Program-made: the position numbers and the translations under genes | Shown here: piece after piece, positions 13,271 to 24,744 of the stretch | Numbering within the stretch: the stretch's first letter is position 1 | Layout of the letters: the number at the start of each line of letters is the position of its first letter | Source: Phorcus lineatus | Lineage: Eukaryota; Mollusca; Gastropoda; Trochida; Trochidae | Length of the DNA: 64,000 bases | Assembly: GCA_921293015.1 (NCBI GenBank) | Contig: OV121096.1 | Location: 5,956,285-6,020,284, forward strand | Direction: 5' to 3' | Notes under the pieces: model-generated | What the model was told of the DNA's origin: nothing | The model's input: the letters and a program-made list of their open reading frames with translations, nothing else | The model's database searches: none

Positions 13271-16200
13271 AAATTGAAATAGAACTTAAACCCACAAAAG
13301 GGGCATCTACATGAATAATAGGGAGAATACCAAATATAGTGAGGATTGGTCAAATGATGTTAATGATATGCTCCAGAAAAAAAAAACTGACCCTTCTGAG
13401 TCATGGCGTAGAAATTAAAACAATCATGTACATCATGTACATCATGAAATTATGGTCGGATGCTAATACATTATGTCTCTCAAAATGCTTTTTGGGGAAT
13501 AATATCTCTAATAAGTGTTACTATATCACGTAAATTCAAAACATATATCATATATATGATCATTTGTGTAGCCAAGCCCATTTGTCTTACTCATTGAAGA
13601 CACAACTGAAACTAACAATGAAAATAATAGTAGACTTTTCTCCCAAACCTGCAATGTCACTTTGAAAGGGTGAAAGGAAGGCCAGGCCTGCAAACAGTCA
13701 CTAGAGGTCGAGTCCTGCTGATCGTCCATGACAAAATCGCCTAACTATAAAAATAATATGAAACTTTTATGTTTGAAACAGTAAGTAACTAAACATCAAT
13801 AATAACAAACAGACAGAGTAAGCTGAAAATGTCGTGATATAAATTGATTATGATAATGAATTTTAGTTTTCAACATATCATTAATCACTCACACTTTTGC
13901 GTAAGAAAAATTGAAATATCAAAATTTGTCATATATTCTGAAGCTGTCTTTACTTATATGCCATGTTACAACCATTTGAAACATTAACTGGAGTTGAAAG
14001 TAATCACTAAATACATTAAAACAGCTGCAACATCTGAAAAACTATTTTCAAACTACCATACCAACAGTCATTTACACATTCTGATCTTTACAGACCTGAA
14101 TTGGACAATGTGAACAAGATTTTATGCAAGGACATAAAATATGTAATTTACAAACTATACCGCGTCACATATGACATAGACTGAACATTATTTGTTAAAT
14201 GCATAACGTGCAAAAGTAACTTGTAAGTTGAAAAATTTAAACATTGACATGATAACTGTCAGTCGGACACCCAATCTGGCTTACATAAGATAAAAAAGAT
14301 AAAAACCCTTTCAGGGGGAGCTTGATGGTTAGATATGCTGTTGAATCTCTGTTTTCAGCTAAAAAGGTCTCTTGCTTCTGGAGAAGATGAAAATAGGCAT
14401 TTGGGGCAGGGTCCCTGTGGCCTAAATAAAGGGTCACAGGGTCACCAAATTGATAAATTGGAATCCTATCAGCTAAGGAGTCTATACACAAAGTTTCAGG
14501 CCTCTTGCTTCCAGAGAAAAAGATGAAAATAGGTTTTAGGGCATGACCCTAGTGGCACTTATTAGAGGTCACAGGGTCACCAAATCTGTAAAGTAGAAAC
14601 CAAATTAGTCAAGGAGTCTGCAGCCAAGATCTCAGGTTTCCTGAGCCAATGGTTCTGTAGAAGTAGATGAAAATCTAACAGATGCTGGACACTGAATGCC
14701 ATGACATTTCATAAGCCCATTTAGCCTATCAGGCAAGATGAGCTAAAACAATACAAGTATCCAAGGGTTGCAGATGATATTTTAATCATAACCAACAGAC
14801 GTGGATGTATTAGATTACAGAAGATATAATGTTTAAATATTATTTGTCATCTGAAAATCTTTCCTCAACAATTACATGTAACATAATTAGTCTCTAGACA
14901 GAAATCTGCCATAATTGTTTCTTGAGTAGTGAGGGCACATCAACCAGATTTCATCAACCACACAAAGCCTTACTTATAAAGATGAAATCCCCAATCTCAT
15001 TAGAATAGTATCTAAAATTCGGTTGTTTAAAACTTACCCTGCTTGATTGTTTAAGATCTCATGCTTTCAGCCTGATAAAGCTAAAGACATCCTGATGACC
15101 TGTGGCCTGGAATAGACCCCAAATTACTCTGCACAGCGTTAGATTATCATCCATGGGGACAAGCAACTCGTTCAGGTTTCATAAGATCTTCAGTTTACTT
15201 ATCCACCATTGACCTGAAAAAAAGCAGAATGAAAGTTTAATATAAAATACTTAATGTGGGTGAATTGGAGTCAAATATGTGCGCACACTGCTTCAGTCAC
15301 CACCTCTGGTGTGCAGTACACAACCAAAAGCACTTTAGAGAACCCACAAATCTATTGGTAAATGACTGTTGGTGGCCATATGAAAACATGCAAACACTTA
15401 GTTGGGAATACAGCAACAGCAGAATAATTGTTCAAAATCATGTGACAATGTGTCCCAATTCATCCAGCTTTGAATCGGTACATCGCAAAAATGTGTATGA
15501 AACTTGGACCTGGTGCATAAAGGTGCAAATGTTGCATACTCCATAAGAAGCTGATGTTGAAAAAATGTGTAATGAAGGGTGATAACAAGTGATTGAGGGA
15601 AAAAAAAGCCTGTATGAGCAGCAACGCTGGATTTTGATATTTTTTTGATTTTGATATATTTTAATGTTGATATGAAGATGTTGGTGAATTGTGTCTCCAA
15701 TCATTACTTGGAGAGAAATGAAATAAAGGTTCAAGGATGAACAATCTTCACGCCTATTTGAGGGACAATCAAGACCTATTTACAAACTTTGTCTAAGAAT
15801 GTGAGCTTCATATACCAGTTGGTTTCTTAATATGATCCCGTGAAAATAGTTGCACAAAAATTGTGAAAAGTTTGACGGACAATGCCAAAAAGACCCCAGA
15901 AGATTGGCAATGCCCTAAAACCACCTGGCTTTAGAGGCCAGACAGATAATAAACAAATAATAATTATACTGCACATTTGTATATTTTACATATAATAATA
16001 CATGCTGAAGACAATAATTCTAAGAATCATCAATAAAAAAGATTATGTCATTTTGAAAACTTCACCTTCTAAATAATTTTTGGTATAAAAGACCCAAGAA
16101 ATCAATTTCAAGAAGCCAGGTGCAAATTTAAGAAACCTAGAAAAATTTAGATTGCCTTGCTTCAAGTTCAAAGGATTGATGGTGGCCAAAACAATAAGCT

Positions 16201-17049
16201 CGTTAAGCCTTATGAGCCCATTGAGCAGAAAATTAAATCATTTACTCTTTAAATATACAGACTGTATATTTACTATAAAGCATCTAAATAAAAAATGTCT
16301 GCCAACAGAAGTTTAACTGCCATATTGGTAATCAAGTCCAAAGTTCAGAGGCTAAGTTCCTGTGGTTGTTGTAGCCCTCATTGTGAGCCTCAGGGCCAAC
16401 AAATATACAATTATTAGTCCTATGAAGCACTTCCTGCTTTTTGCTCTGAAGGTAAATAAATATATATAAGGAGGTGACACACTGGCCATTATAAGTGGCC
16501 GTATAGTCCCATATCATAAAATTGATTACCTTTATTGGATAAGTGACATCCACACAACATTAACACTTTCCAGACCTCCACTTTCTGCAGCAAAATATTA
16601 AATAGATTTTAGAGGCTTTCATTCTACAATAGCTTTATCTAAGAAGTCTGTTCACATCCCGTCAGATCTATTAGGCTTTTTGTTCTTGGTAAAAAGGCAA
16701 ATACAGCATAATCTCAAAGGATAACAAAAGGTTTATTGATAATAGAACACTAGAATCAATGCCATTAGCCAATCATAAGATAAAATTTCATAGAATAAAA
16801 TCATTTAATTAGATATGCTTTGACTTACCTGGAGAATAATAGTTTCACGTTCATACAGCCAACACTAACATTTTCCCCCATGGCTTTTTTGACCGAGGTC
16901 AATGCAAGTCAGCGGCCAGTTAATTCCTGCAATGTTTGATAACTAGTATCAGAACAAGATATCTCATGGTACTCATACCAACCATAATAAGACTCCTTCA
17001 TCTCCCCTCATCCAAAAAACCAACAAACACTTCTCGAATGTAATAACTA
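13271..17049. other. Mostly non-coding stretch
   Basis: Apart from the dispersed repeat at 14340-14760 and a spliced-looking segment at 16829-16926, I see only short frames of biased AT-rich composition. A minus-strand ATG at 13729 opens a short frame rich in D, Q and S, but it has no good splice site near. There are no RNA genes that I recognise. Confidence 0.5.
14340..14760. repeat. Decayed dispersed repeat, internally duplicated
   Basis: Two tandem diverged units of about 165 bases are visible. Each has TCTTGCTTC, then GATGAAAATAGG, then GGTCACAGGGTCACCAAAT. A tail follows with ACAGATGCTGGACACTGAATG and CAGGCAAGATGAGCTAAA. The order matches the copy at 12840-13270. Such modules are frequent in bivalve genomes in my recollection, but I cannot assign a named family. 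Confidence 0.65.
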
Positions 17050-18915
17050 CAGTCGGTGGTCAAAAGTCTGTTCGCACTGGTGACGTCACGGCTATTTTTA
17101 GAGTAGTCAACCCCAAAGTTTAAATGAGCATATCTATGTTAATACATAATAGGTACTTACCCAGAAAGTTCAGAATTTAGAGATATGACCCTGAGCCTTA
17201 AGTACATCTCGTATTCGTCTCGGCAAACTGTCATAAAGACTTCGAATGTAGATGGGACTAAGCCTACTCAAAATTCACTACACGGAGAGATCCTGTCTCA
17301 AGTCAATGTCACCTAATCTTGCTTTCAGCTGATACTTAAGTTTTCCATACATTCTCAATGATATTGAGATCTGAGCTTTGTGGTGGCCACGGCAAAGTAG
17401 GAATATGATTTTCCTGTTTCCAACGATTAGCCCAAATGGACACATGACAAGGAGCATTGTCTTCTTGAAAAATCAAGTTGCGATTAACAAAATGTCTGGC
17501 AACAACAGGCCATAAATGGTTATCAAGAATGGTTATGTACTTGTCTGTGTTTATGTTGCCATCAACAACCGTTAAAGTTCAAACACCAAATGCAGACACG
17601 CATCCCCAAAACATTACTGAAAACTTTGAATTTCGTTCATGATCGGCTTGAGTTCCCAAACAATCAGGTCCCTAGCGCTCACTAGACTTCCTCCACACAT
17701 AAACTTTTCTATCTTTCCCAATCTGTATTTGAGTTTCATCACTAAAAATAATATTTTCCCACTGTTTTCTTCTCCACTGTAATTTAGTTCTACAAAATCG
17801 ACTGCGCTTCTCTCGGTTCACTCGAGAAATGCTGATTTTCTTGCCAACAACTCTTCGTCGGTACCCCTCAGTGAATAATCTTCTTCGAACTGTTCTAGAA
17901 GATACTGTAGTACGGATTAGATTGTTATATTTCTGTGTCAAATCGCCAAGAGTTAGACGACGATTCCTTTTCACAAGACGAAAAAGACGGCGCTGGCTTC
18001 TTGGCGACGATTTTCCGGGCCGCCCACTTCTCGGTAGCAATTTTAATGTCCAATGGTTCCGAAAACGCTTCAAAGTTTTCTGAATAGTTCTTGGGTTAAT
18101 ACCACAATGCACATATGTCAGAAATTTTGTAGCTCAATTGGCTTTGTTGATACAAATCAACATTTAGATTTCTTTGCTCAGGCGTAAGTTCTAGGTTGAC
18201 AGCCGGCATTTTAGCAGACGACAAAAACATAAACAAAGCAAGGGAGGTAATTGTAATTTAAAGGTGTTATGAATTTTTTGTGACCTGTGAAATTTGTACC
18301 CCGAATTATACGACGATTGGCGACCAAGCAGTACGGCGAAGCGCTTTCAAAGTTAACCTAGCCCTCTAAACAATGGCAACGTAACATTGTTTGCGAACAG
18401 ACTTTTGGCCAACGAGTGTATATGTAGAGATCCAGTCATTGTGTATTTCATGAAAAAACTGTACAACACAACTCTAGTTTTTACAACCATTTTATATTTT
18501 AAAAGTCTGAATAAATGAGGGATTTTTCAATTATTTTTAATTTTTCTCAAACCTGTCTTAGTAAAACAAATCAAAAGTTATCTTGAAAGAAAATGTGATG
18601 GTCTTACTCTAAGATACCTAAATTAACCTTTTCATAAAATTTCTATAATTACCATTTACTGCATTGTCATACATATAATTTTACTATATGGGTCAATCTT
18701 CCCATATAGGTACTAAATATACCATTGAAATAAAAATCAAATGTTACCTTCGTTAAGAAATTAACTCTTTTAGTCAAACTATAAGCAGTCGTTTAGAAAA
18801 ATAAAATGTCAAATCTTTACATTATAACTGAAAGTGAAATTACTGACCAATAAGACTTACCATTGCGCTGTTTTACCATCAAATTTTTAAACTGAGGCCC
18901 AAACCTTCTTTTGTC
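16829..18915 (-). CDS. Two candidate exons of an unidentified gene
   Basis: Exon 18915-18861 (55 nt) has a strong acceptor (TTTTTTTACAG) and donor (ATG then GTAAGTC). Only one frame is open, giving DKRRFGPQFKNLMVKQRN plus one base. Exon 16926-16829 (98 nt) has acceptor ATTGCAG and donor CTCCAG then GTAAGTC. In the matching phase it reads GINWPLTCIDLGQKSHGGKC and then a TAG. That stop is 36 nt before the donor, so a spliced 3' UTR would be tolerated. I do not recognise the protein. The Tc1 element lies in the intron between the two exons. Alternatively the second exon begins a short frame at a GCCATGG start. Splice sites and phase are seen; that it is a gene is inference. Confidence 0.35.
17050..18418 (-). 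mobile_element. Tc1/mariner (DD34E) transposon, defective
   Basis: The ends are imperfect inverted repeats of about 27 bases. The left reads CAGTCGGTGGTCAAAAGTC and the right, read on the minus strand, CACTCGTTGGCCAAAAGTC; both continue TGTTCGCA. Each is flanked by TA (17048-17049 and 18419-18420), the target duplication typical of this superfamily. The 1369-bp length is close to that of full Tc1 elements. The interior is a minus-strand transposase pseudogene. The element sits between two minus-strand exon candidates (18861-18915 and 16829-16926), so it may lie in an intron. Confidence 0.95.
17170..18209 (-). pseudogene. Tc1-family transposase pseudogene
   Basis: The frame starts at ATG 18209 (MPAVNLELTPEQ) and reads a helix-turn-helix DNA-binding region (NPRTIQKTLKRF, then SGRPGKSSPRSQRR). 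The catalytic core follows: FSDETQIQIG (first Asp), QEDNAPCHVS (second Asp) and NIIENVW (Glu). Thirty-four residues separate the second Asp and the Glu, hence DD34E. The C-terminus RRIRDVLKAQGHISKF ends at 17170. Breaks are a small frameshift near 18112, stops at 17674-17672 (TAG) and after FWGCVSAFGV, a frameshift after ENVW, and a double stop after LRQDLSV. A working enzyme would cut and paste the element at TA sites; this copy cannot encode one. Confidence 0.93.
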
Positions 18916-18980
18916 CTGTAAAAAAACCAAAAATATCAACATATGGTCAAGTTTGTGTTGAACAATAAAACCCAAATATA

Positions 18981-20785
18981 TCAATAATATTCATTTTTCC
19001 ATATCTTTTCATAATGATCTGGAGTGCTAAAAGAATTATCAACACTAAAAGCCACATCTTTGGTCTTTATAGCTTGTCTTTGCTGACAAATTGAATTTGA
19101 GGGGGTAAATTCATCTGAGTAACAGTTAGAACTGAAAGTTTCACTGTCTTTGTTACAAATATTTGTGATCATGGACTACAATGATCAATTCGATTTATGT
19201 CTTAAAGGTTTCTGATATAGAAGCAATGATGTTTTCAACAGATTTGATATCTACTGGCATTAATCCTGCATCTCTATGTACCCTCAAGTAACCTGTTTTC
19301 ATGGTCACCTATTTCACAGTATTTACAAATGATTGAGTTATCCTCTTACTGGCCATGACCAGTCAGCAGTTATTTTATTGATGGGTTGTTCTTAGCTGCA
19401 GAGCTGTAACTATATGTTCTCTTTTCCCAGTTTTTATCAAATTTATAAAAGGCAACGTCAGGTTATCTATTAGCCTATTTTGGCTAGGCAACTGTAGCTA
19501 TAGGTTGTTTTACATGGACCCAAGCAGGAAATGGTCATTTTTTCATCCATCAAATTCTATTTAACAATTCTCTTCAGTGATGAAAATCAAATGAAATTTT
19601 ATGCTTTTCATGTATTACTATTTTTGGAGAAAACTTATGTTTGATTCTAAAAGTAAAATTGCAATAAATTTTTTTCAAATAATATTTTCCTGTAAAGCTA
19701 TATTGATCTTATCCTGAAACACCTAATATAATGGGGTGTTATCTGTTCTATTGATGAATAAGGGAAATCATAGAAAGCTTATTTCTTTATATATATTTTG
19801 GTTATTAGTAGAATTTTCTTTTGCAAAGAAAGCAAGTTATTAATCGAACAGTTAAACATTGCTCACATTAAATCTTTAGCCGCATTAAATACAAGACATT
19901 TTGTGACTAAAAGGTTTCTAATGCCAAATTTACACTGAGCAGAAGAATGGCTTTTTTTACTTGACCAGAAATATGACATTTTATGTTCAATATTTGTGAA
20001 AATAAAATAATAATATGACTAAGTAAATACTTTCAAAATGTGTAAATGTTAAATTAAAAGCTATTTTTCACTATAAATCTGGCCTAAGAGTAATTTAGGG
20101 GTCCGAATGACGGGGTATCTAAAATGTCTATAAAATGCTACCTAGTCCTTGAAAATAGTAAAAGATGAAATAAGTGACTGTAACATATTGTATAATTAGG
20201 CATCCTGGCGTTTGGTTGCAAAATGGAAAATCTTCATGAAATCGAGTGATTTTCAAGTTTGGTTTCAGTCCCTTACAGGCAACTGCTACTACATTATTTT
20301 TTGTCAAATATTCATCATTTTTCATGTCTTGGCTAATAATAATTTGGTTGCAGGTATTAAAAATTTGTTTTGAAAAGCTTACCAGATCAATTTGTTTACA
20401 GCAGACATCAAATTTACCTAACTTGAAAACGATCAAATCAACAGTTTCAGTTTGACATGTTCCCTCTGACACAATGTGTCACGTAATGCCATGCGCTACC
20501 TAACAGGTCTTTCAGTTGGCTAATTCAGTATCAAACAGACCTTAACATTTTCTATAAAATTTTGATGTTCCTTTTTACTTATTCATGATTGATTTTGATC
20601 GTATATTTTAGATAGAAACTAGTCAATAAACTTACTTGCTGATGTTCATTTTCTATCAAAATTAGTTTGTAATCAGAGGTGTCTGTTACAGCCAATGATA
20701 ATTTAGTTGAGATTTTACAGCCATTCGAATTCGTCTTGGGGCCACATTGTAAAAACAAATGGCAATTTAGGAATAATTTGGTCAA
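18981..20785 (-). other. Further minus-strand exon candidates, same unnamed gene
   Basis: Three open stretches have protein-like composition. The first (about 20785-20636) ends DTSDYKLILIENEHQQ at a good donor (CAA then GTAAGTTT). The second (about 20466-20150) contains FDVCCKQIDLVSFSKQIF and NNVVAVACKGLKP, with a possible acceptor GTGTCAG. The third (about 19165-18981) is Ser/Asp-rich and ends TPDHYEKIWKNEYY then stop. Their phases do not join cleanly, so no full model can be built. No family is recognised. A CpG-rich segment with an ETS-like site lies upstream at 21298. Confidence 0.25.
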
Positions 20786-21238
20786 GGAATGTCATAAATA
20801 CTAACCAAGACATGATAAACTATATAGAATGTTAGATTCAAGGTTAGTAGAAAATTTCCATCCACTTTGTCAGAATAGACAGCAAAGGACAACATGATCG
20901 AAAACTCGACTCGGTAGCTTTGAGCAAGTTGCCAATGTTTCATTAAAATGTAAATAAACAGCCAGGTAAAGTTCCAACAGTTGCCATGTCATTATTTAGT
21001 TTCTCTCTGCAACCAGATTATGTTTAGTCAAGACTCTTCTGTTTTATGAAAACGAGTATTTTGATTTAATACCACGGAAACAGGTAACACTACGATACAA
21101 CTGTGCCGAAGTGACACAAACAAGGCCAAAACGGTGATAAGACTGATTTACGACAGAGTCAAATCAGTGATACTATCTTTTTTATTACTAAGATATTCAA
21201 ATTTGAAAACATTAATTGGTATACTCACTGTGAATACA

Positions 21239-21315
21239 TGAAACAGCAACGAAATAAAAGTCGGGCAGCCACTTGAAATGGAATGCTTGCAACGTTCACT
21301 TCCGGCGCGCTCAAA
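21239..21315 (-). promoter_or_regulatory. Possible promoter and first exon (ETS-like site)
   Basis: On the minus strand GCGCGCCGGAAGTGAACG (around 21298-21310) contains CCGGAAGT, the classic ETS/GABP core found in many CpG-type promoters. It is followed by a segment ending at a good donor, TTCACA then GTGAGTATAC, at 21239. This would suit the 5' end of the minus-strand gene fragments at 16829-20785. No TATA box is evident. Confidence 0.3.
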
Positions 21316-21953
21316 TCGTGTTTACGATAAACTTTTCAGTATTTTGTTTATAGATGAAAATACTAAAAGAAAAAAATACTCCTTATGCATTTAAATTAGT
21401 AGCATGTACTAGAATGATATGCATTAGATCTAATATATCGACTTAATTATTACTATTAGCATCATATATGGTTCTCCGAAATTGTTACGCTGCGCTTCGA
21501 CTGGAGCCAAATGACAAGAATGGTCGGCGACCAACTCTGATTGTGCGGCTGGATGTATAAAATGGAAAAACTTATTTGAATATATAAACGATATGTTTTT
21601 GCATTTATTTTATCACGTAAATGAGCCTATTATATGCTAAAAGTTTGGATATCATTATATACATTCAGTCTCGAGATTTAGCCGATCAAATATCGTGTGC
21701 CAAAAAGGTAAACCGAGATTATACATGAAAATATTTTCATGATTTTTACCAAAAATTATTTGTCAACAATTTTCATTTTCAATTCCATATACCTCTAACA
21801 ATACCAAAAAAGTATATTAGCTAATAATAAGATGTTCAGAAGAGTTTGATTTATTTGAATAGCCCGATGTTATTTTGGCTCCTCAAATGTGAGCCAAAAA
21901 GGCAGATGAGCCAAAAAGGTTCATGTATAAAGCCCAAAATGGTAATGATTGTA

Positions 21954-21955
<2 letters not shown>

Positions 21956-21997
<42 letters not shown>
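21956..21997. repeat. (TA)n microsatellite
   Basis: A perfect AT dinucleotide run of about 42 bases in a non-coding region. Confidence 0.95.
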
Positions 21998-21999
<2 letters not shown>

Positions 22000-22544
22000 T
22001 TCGATAACTAACGTATATCTATAAACTTGATGTTTTGAACTACTCATGACACATCAAGTACACTTAAACAGTGTACTTTTCACTCACTGAACAACGAATA
22101 CAAACTTTCTTATCTACATGCTACTGTATCCATACACGAAAACACGAGATCGGACGCTATACAGTTATACCAACACCAATGAAGTAACCCTATTTGTACG
22201 TCATTTCGATAAAAACGTAGACATAAATGAAATAGCAGGAATTGAGCAGTTTCTTAACGATATTCTTCAACTAAAACTGTTATTGATACCTTACCTGTAA
22301 ATTCGGTACAGCAGGTAACAACCCGATCCTTTCCGAATAAAAACTTCCGGCTTTTGCAACTCCTAGCCTCAAGCGATAAGGACCGGTTGAGGGTCGTGTG
22401 CAAAAGTTGTTTACCTCGTTTGCCTCGTTATTCATTAGTAAACTTCAGGGGCGGAAAGAAGGTCCATTTAACTTGTGCAACATTATATCAGCCGCAGTGA
22501 TGTTACTTCTTTTTACTCTTTCATTCGAAACGTTTTATCGTTTG

Positions 22545-23080
22545 ATGTATAAATTGGTGAATGGTGGTTTAATGGATAAGTTTGTGAATAAAGGATAAAT
22601 TGTTGAATGATGGTCTGATGGATAAATTAGTGAATGATGGTCTGATGGATAAGTTTGTGAATGAAGGATAAATTGTTGAATGATGGTCTGATGGATAAAT
22701 TAGTGAATGCTGGTCTGATGGATAAGTTTGTGAATGAAGGATAAATTGTTGAATAATGGTCTGATGGATAAATTAGTGAATGATGGTCTGATGGATAAGT
22801 TTGTGAATGAAGGATAAATTGTTGAATGATGGTCTGATGGATAAATTAGTGAATGCTGGTCTGATGGATAAGTTTGTGAATGAAGGATAAATTGTTGAAT
22901 AATGGTCTGATGGATAATTAGTGAATGGTTGTTGATGGATAAATTGGTGAATGAAGGATAAATTGTTGAATGATGGTCTGATGGATAAATTAGTGAATGA
23001 TGGTTTGATGGATAAATTGGTGAATGATGGATAAGTTGATGGATTGGCTGATGGATTGGTTGATGGACTGGTTGATGGAC
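22545..23080. repeat. Minisatellite, 72-73 bp unit of 24-bp subunits
   Basis: The phrase GTGAATGAAGGATAAATTG recurs at 22658, 22730 and 22803, giving a 72-73 bp period. Each unit holds three related subunits of about 24 bases built on GATGGTCTGATGGATAAAT. The right end decays to short GATGGATTGGTT units near 23030-23080. Because 72 and 24 are multiples of three, the minus strand stays open and gives a His/Pro/Ile-rich repeat frame, which I do not consider a gene. Confidence 0.93.
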
Positions 23081-23639
23081 TGTTAGGTTATCAGTGATGT
23101 TATTCACTGACGAGTGGATGATACAAGATAAGAAAATAGATGCAATAGGAAAGAAAATGAATGCTGCATCGATTTCAGAATTAATTGGTGGAATGATGTT
23201 TGGGTTGATTGAAACCTGGATTGTTGGATGCTACCTTTATAGAAGAATGATGTAGTCATCATCATATAATCATGATCTTATAATCGTTTTTTTCTTTATC
23301 ATAATCCCCATAACCAAAATGGTCACAACCATGATATGAATTAAAAATCATTCCATTAATTATCATCAACTTTTCATCTTCATTATCACCACATGATCAT
23401 ACCAACATTTTGAAACTGTCATATTTTTTACAAAATAACTTTCATAAAACTCTTTAAATATCACCTTGTCTTGATATTTGTAACTTTAAACTTCACATGT
23501 CAACTTCACGTGTAATCTTTACAATCATCATATCATCACGTTATCATCCTATTTTTTGGTTACCATATAATTTTGAGACAATGATGTATATTATAAAATG
23601 TTCAACTTCATGAATTTTTATAAATCTGTACATGACATC

Positions 23640-24290
23640 GTCACCTTTAAAATACTTCCCATATCGTTAACTTCACATGTTAATTTTGCATTATTTCGCA
23701 TATCGCTATCTTCACTTCACTTCACATATCGTTACCTTCTCAAGTTACCTCTACATCACTTCACATTTCGTTACCTTCACATGTTACCTTTACATAACTT
23801 TACATTTCATTACCTTCACATGTTACCTTTACATTCCTTCCCATATCGCTACCTTCACATGTTACCTTGACAACACTTCACATGTCGTTACCTTCACGAG
23901 TTACATTTACATCACTTCCCATATCGTTACCTTCTCATGTCACCATTACATGTCATTTTGTTCATGTCACCTTTACACGTCATCCCATATGTGACCTTCA
24001 AATATTACCACTATGTCACTAACACATGTCACCATTCAAATATGAATTTAACTTGTCTCTATCAAGTCACCTTCACGCGTCATCTCTCATGCCTTCTTCA
24101 CATGTCACATTCTCATGTCCTCTTCACATGTCATCTTCACATGTCACATTCTCATGCCTTCTTCACATGTCACATTCTCATGTCCTCTTCACATGTCCTC
24201 TTCACAAGTCACCTCATGTCTTCTTCACATGTCACCTGTCTTGTCACGTTAAAATGTTCTCATGTTCTCATCTCATGTCACTTTAAAGTG
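23640..24290. repeat. Degenerate pyrimidine-rich tandem repeat
   Basis: Imperfect units of about 13-26 bases on the pattern TTCACATGTTACC fill the left half (23640-23960). TCACATGTCACATTCTCATG fills the right half (24060-24230). The strand bias is strong, with purines scarce on the plus strand. Open frames here are repeat translations. Confidence 0.85.
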
Positions 24291-24509
24291 ACTCAGAGTA
24301 TGTTTCATAAATATTTTTTGATTCAGATATTAGCCATATTATCATCTGCCCTGAATTAAGTTCAAATATCACCCCTTAACTTGCATCTTTATCTCTGAAT
24401 TGCCAAAATATTTTTGCTGTTTTCGATGATAGTACAAAAACAGTCATATATATGTTAATAAGTCGTAATCCTGCCTACCAAACACTACCAACAAATATTT
24501 GGATCTGTG

Positions 24510-24740
24510 CCTGCTGTAGAAAAGTTTTAATAATTACGTTTGAGTTATTGGCGCGCGCCACTGTTCGGTTTTCGATCACAAATCACAACTTAGAACTGTT
24601 ATTGCCTCTCAACTCAACTAATAAGTTCTAACATTGTGATTTTTTTTCAGAAACAACCGATGGTTCTCTAAAAATTAACATCATTAATAAAGTTTTTCAA
24701 ATTTGACTCCAAAAACACACTGTGTGTCCCTTTAATTCGT
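24510..24740 (-). mobile_element. Dispersed repeat with GGCGCGCGCC core, copy 1
   Basis: Read on the minus strand, this segment aligns with 39298-39500 on the plus strand. Shared phrases in order are GTGTG or GTATG with GGAGTCAAAT (GGGGTCAAAT), TGTTTCTGAAAA, ATCGAAAACCG and GGCGCGCGCCA followed by ACGTAA. The element has no frame and belongs to no family I know. Its true ends are not certain. Confidence 0.65.
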
Positions 24741-24744
24741 GACC

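Noticed and set aside
13526-13729. Minus-strand frame starting MDDQQDSTSSD
   Set aside because: It has a plausible N-terminus but no supported splice donor and no link to the other exon candidates.
22700-23107. His/Pro/Ile-rich frame of 135 residues
   Set aside because: It is a translation of the 72-bp minisatellite with 24-bp subunits.
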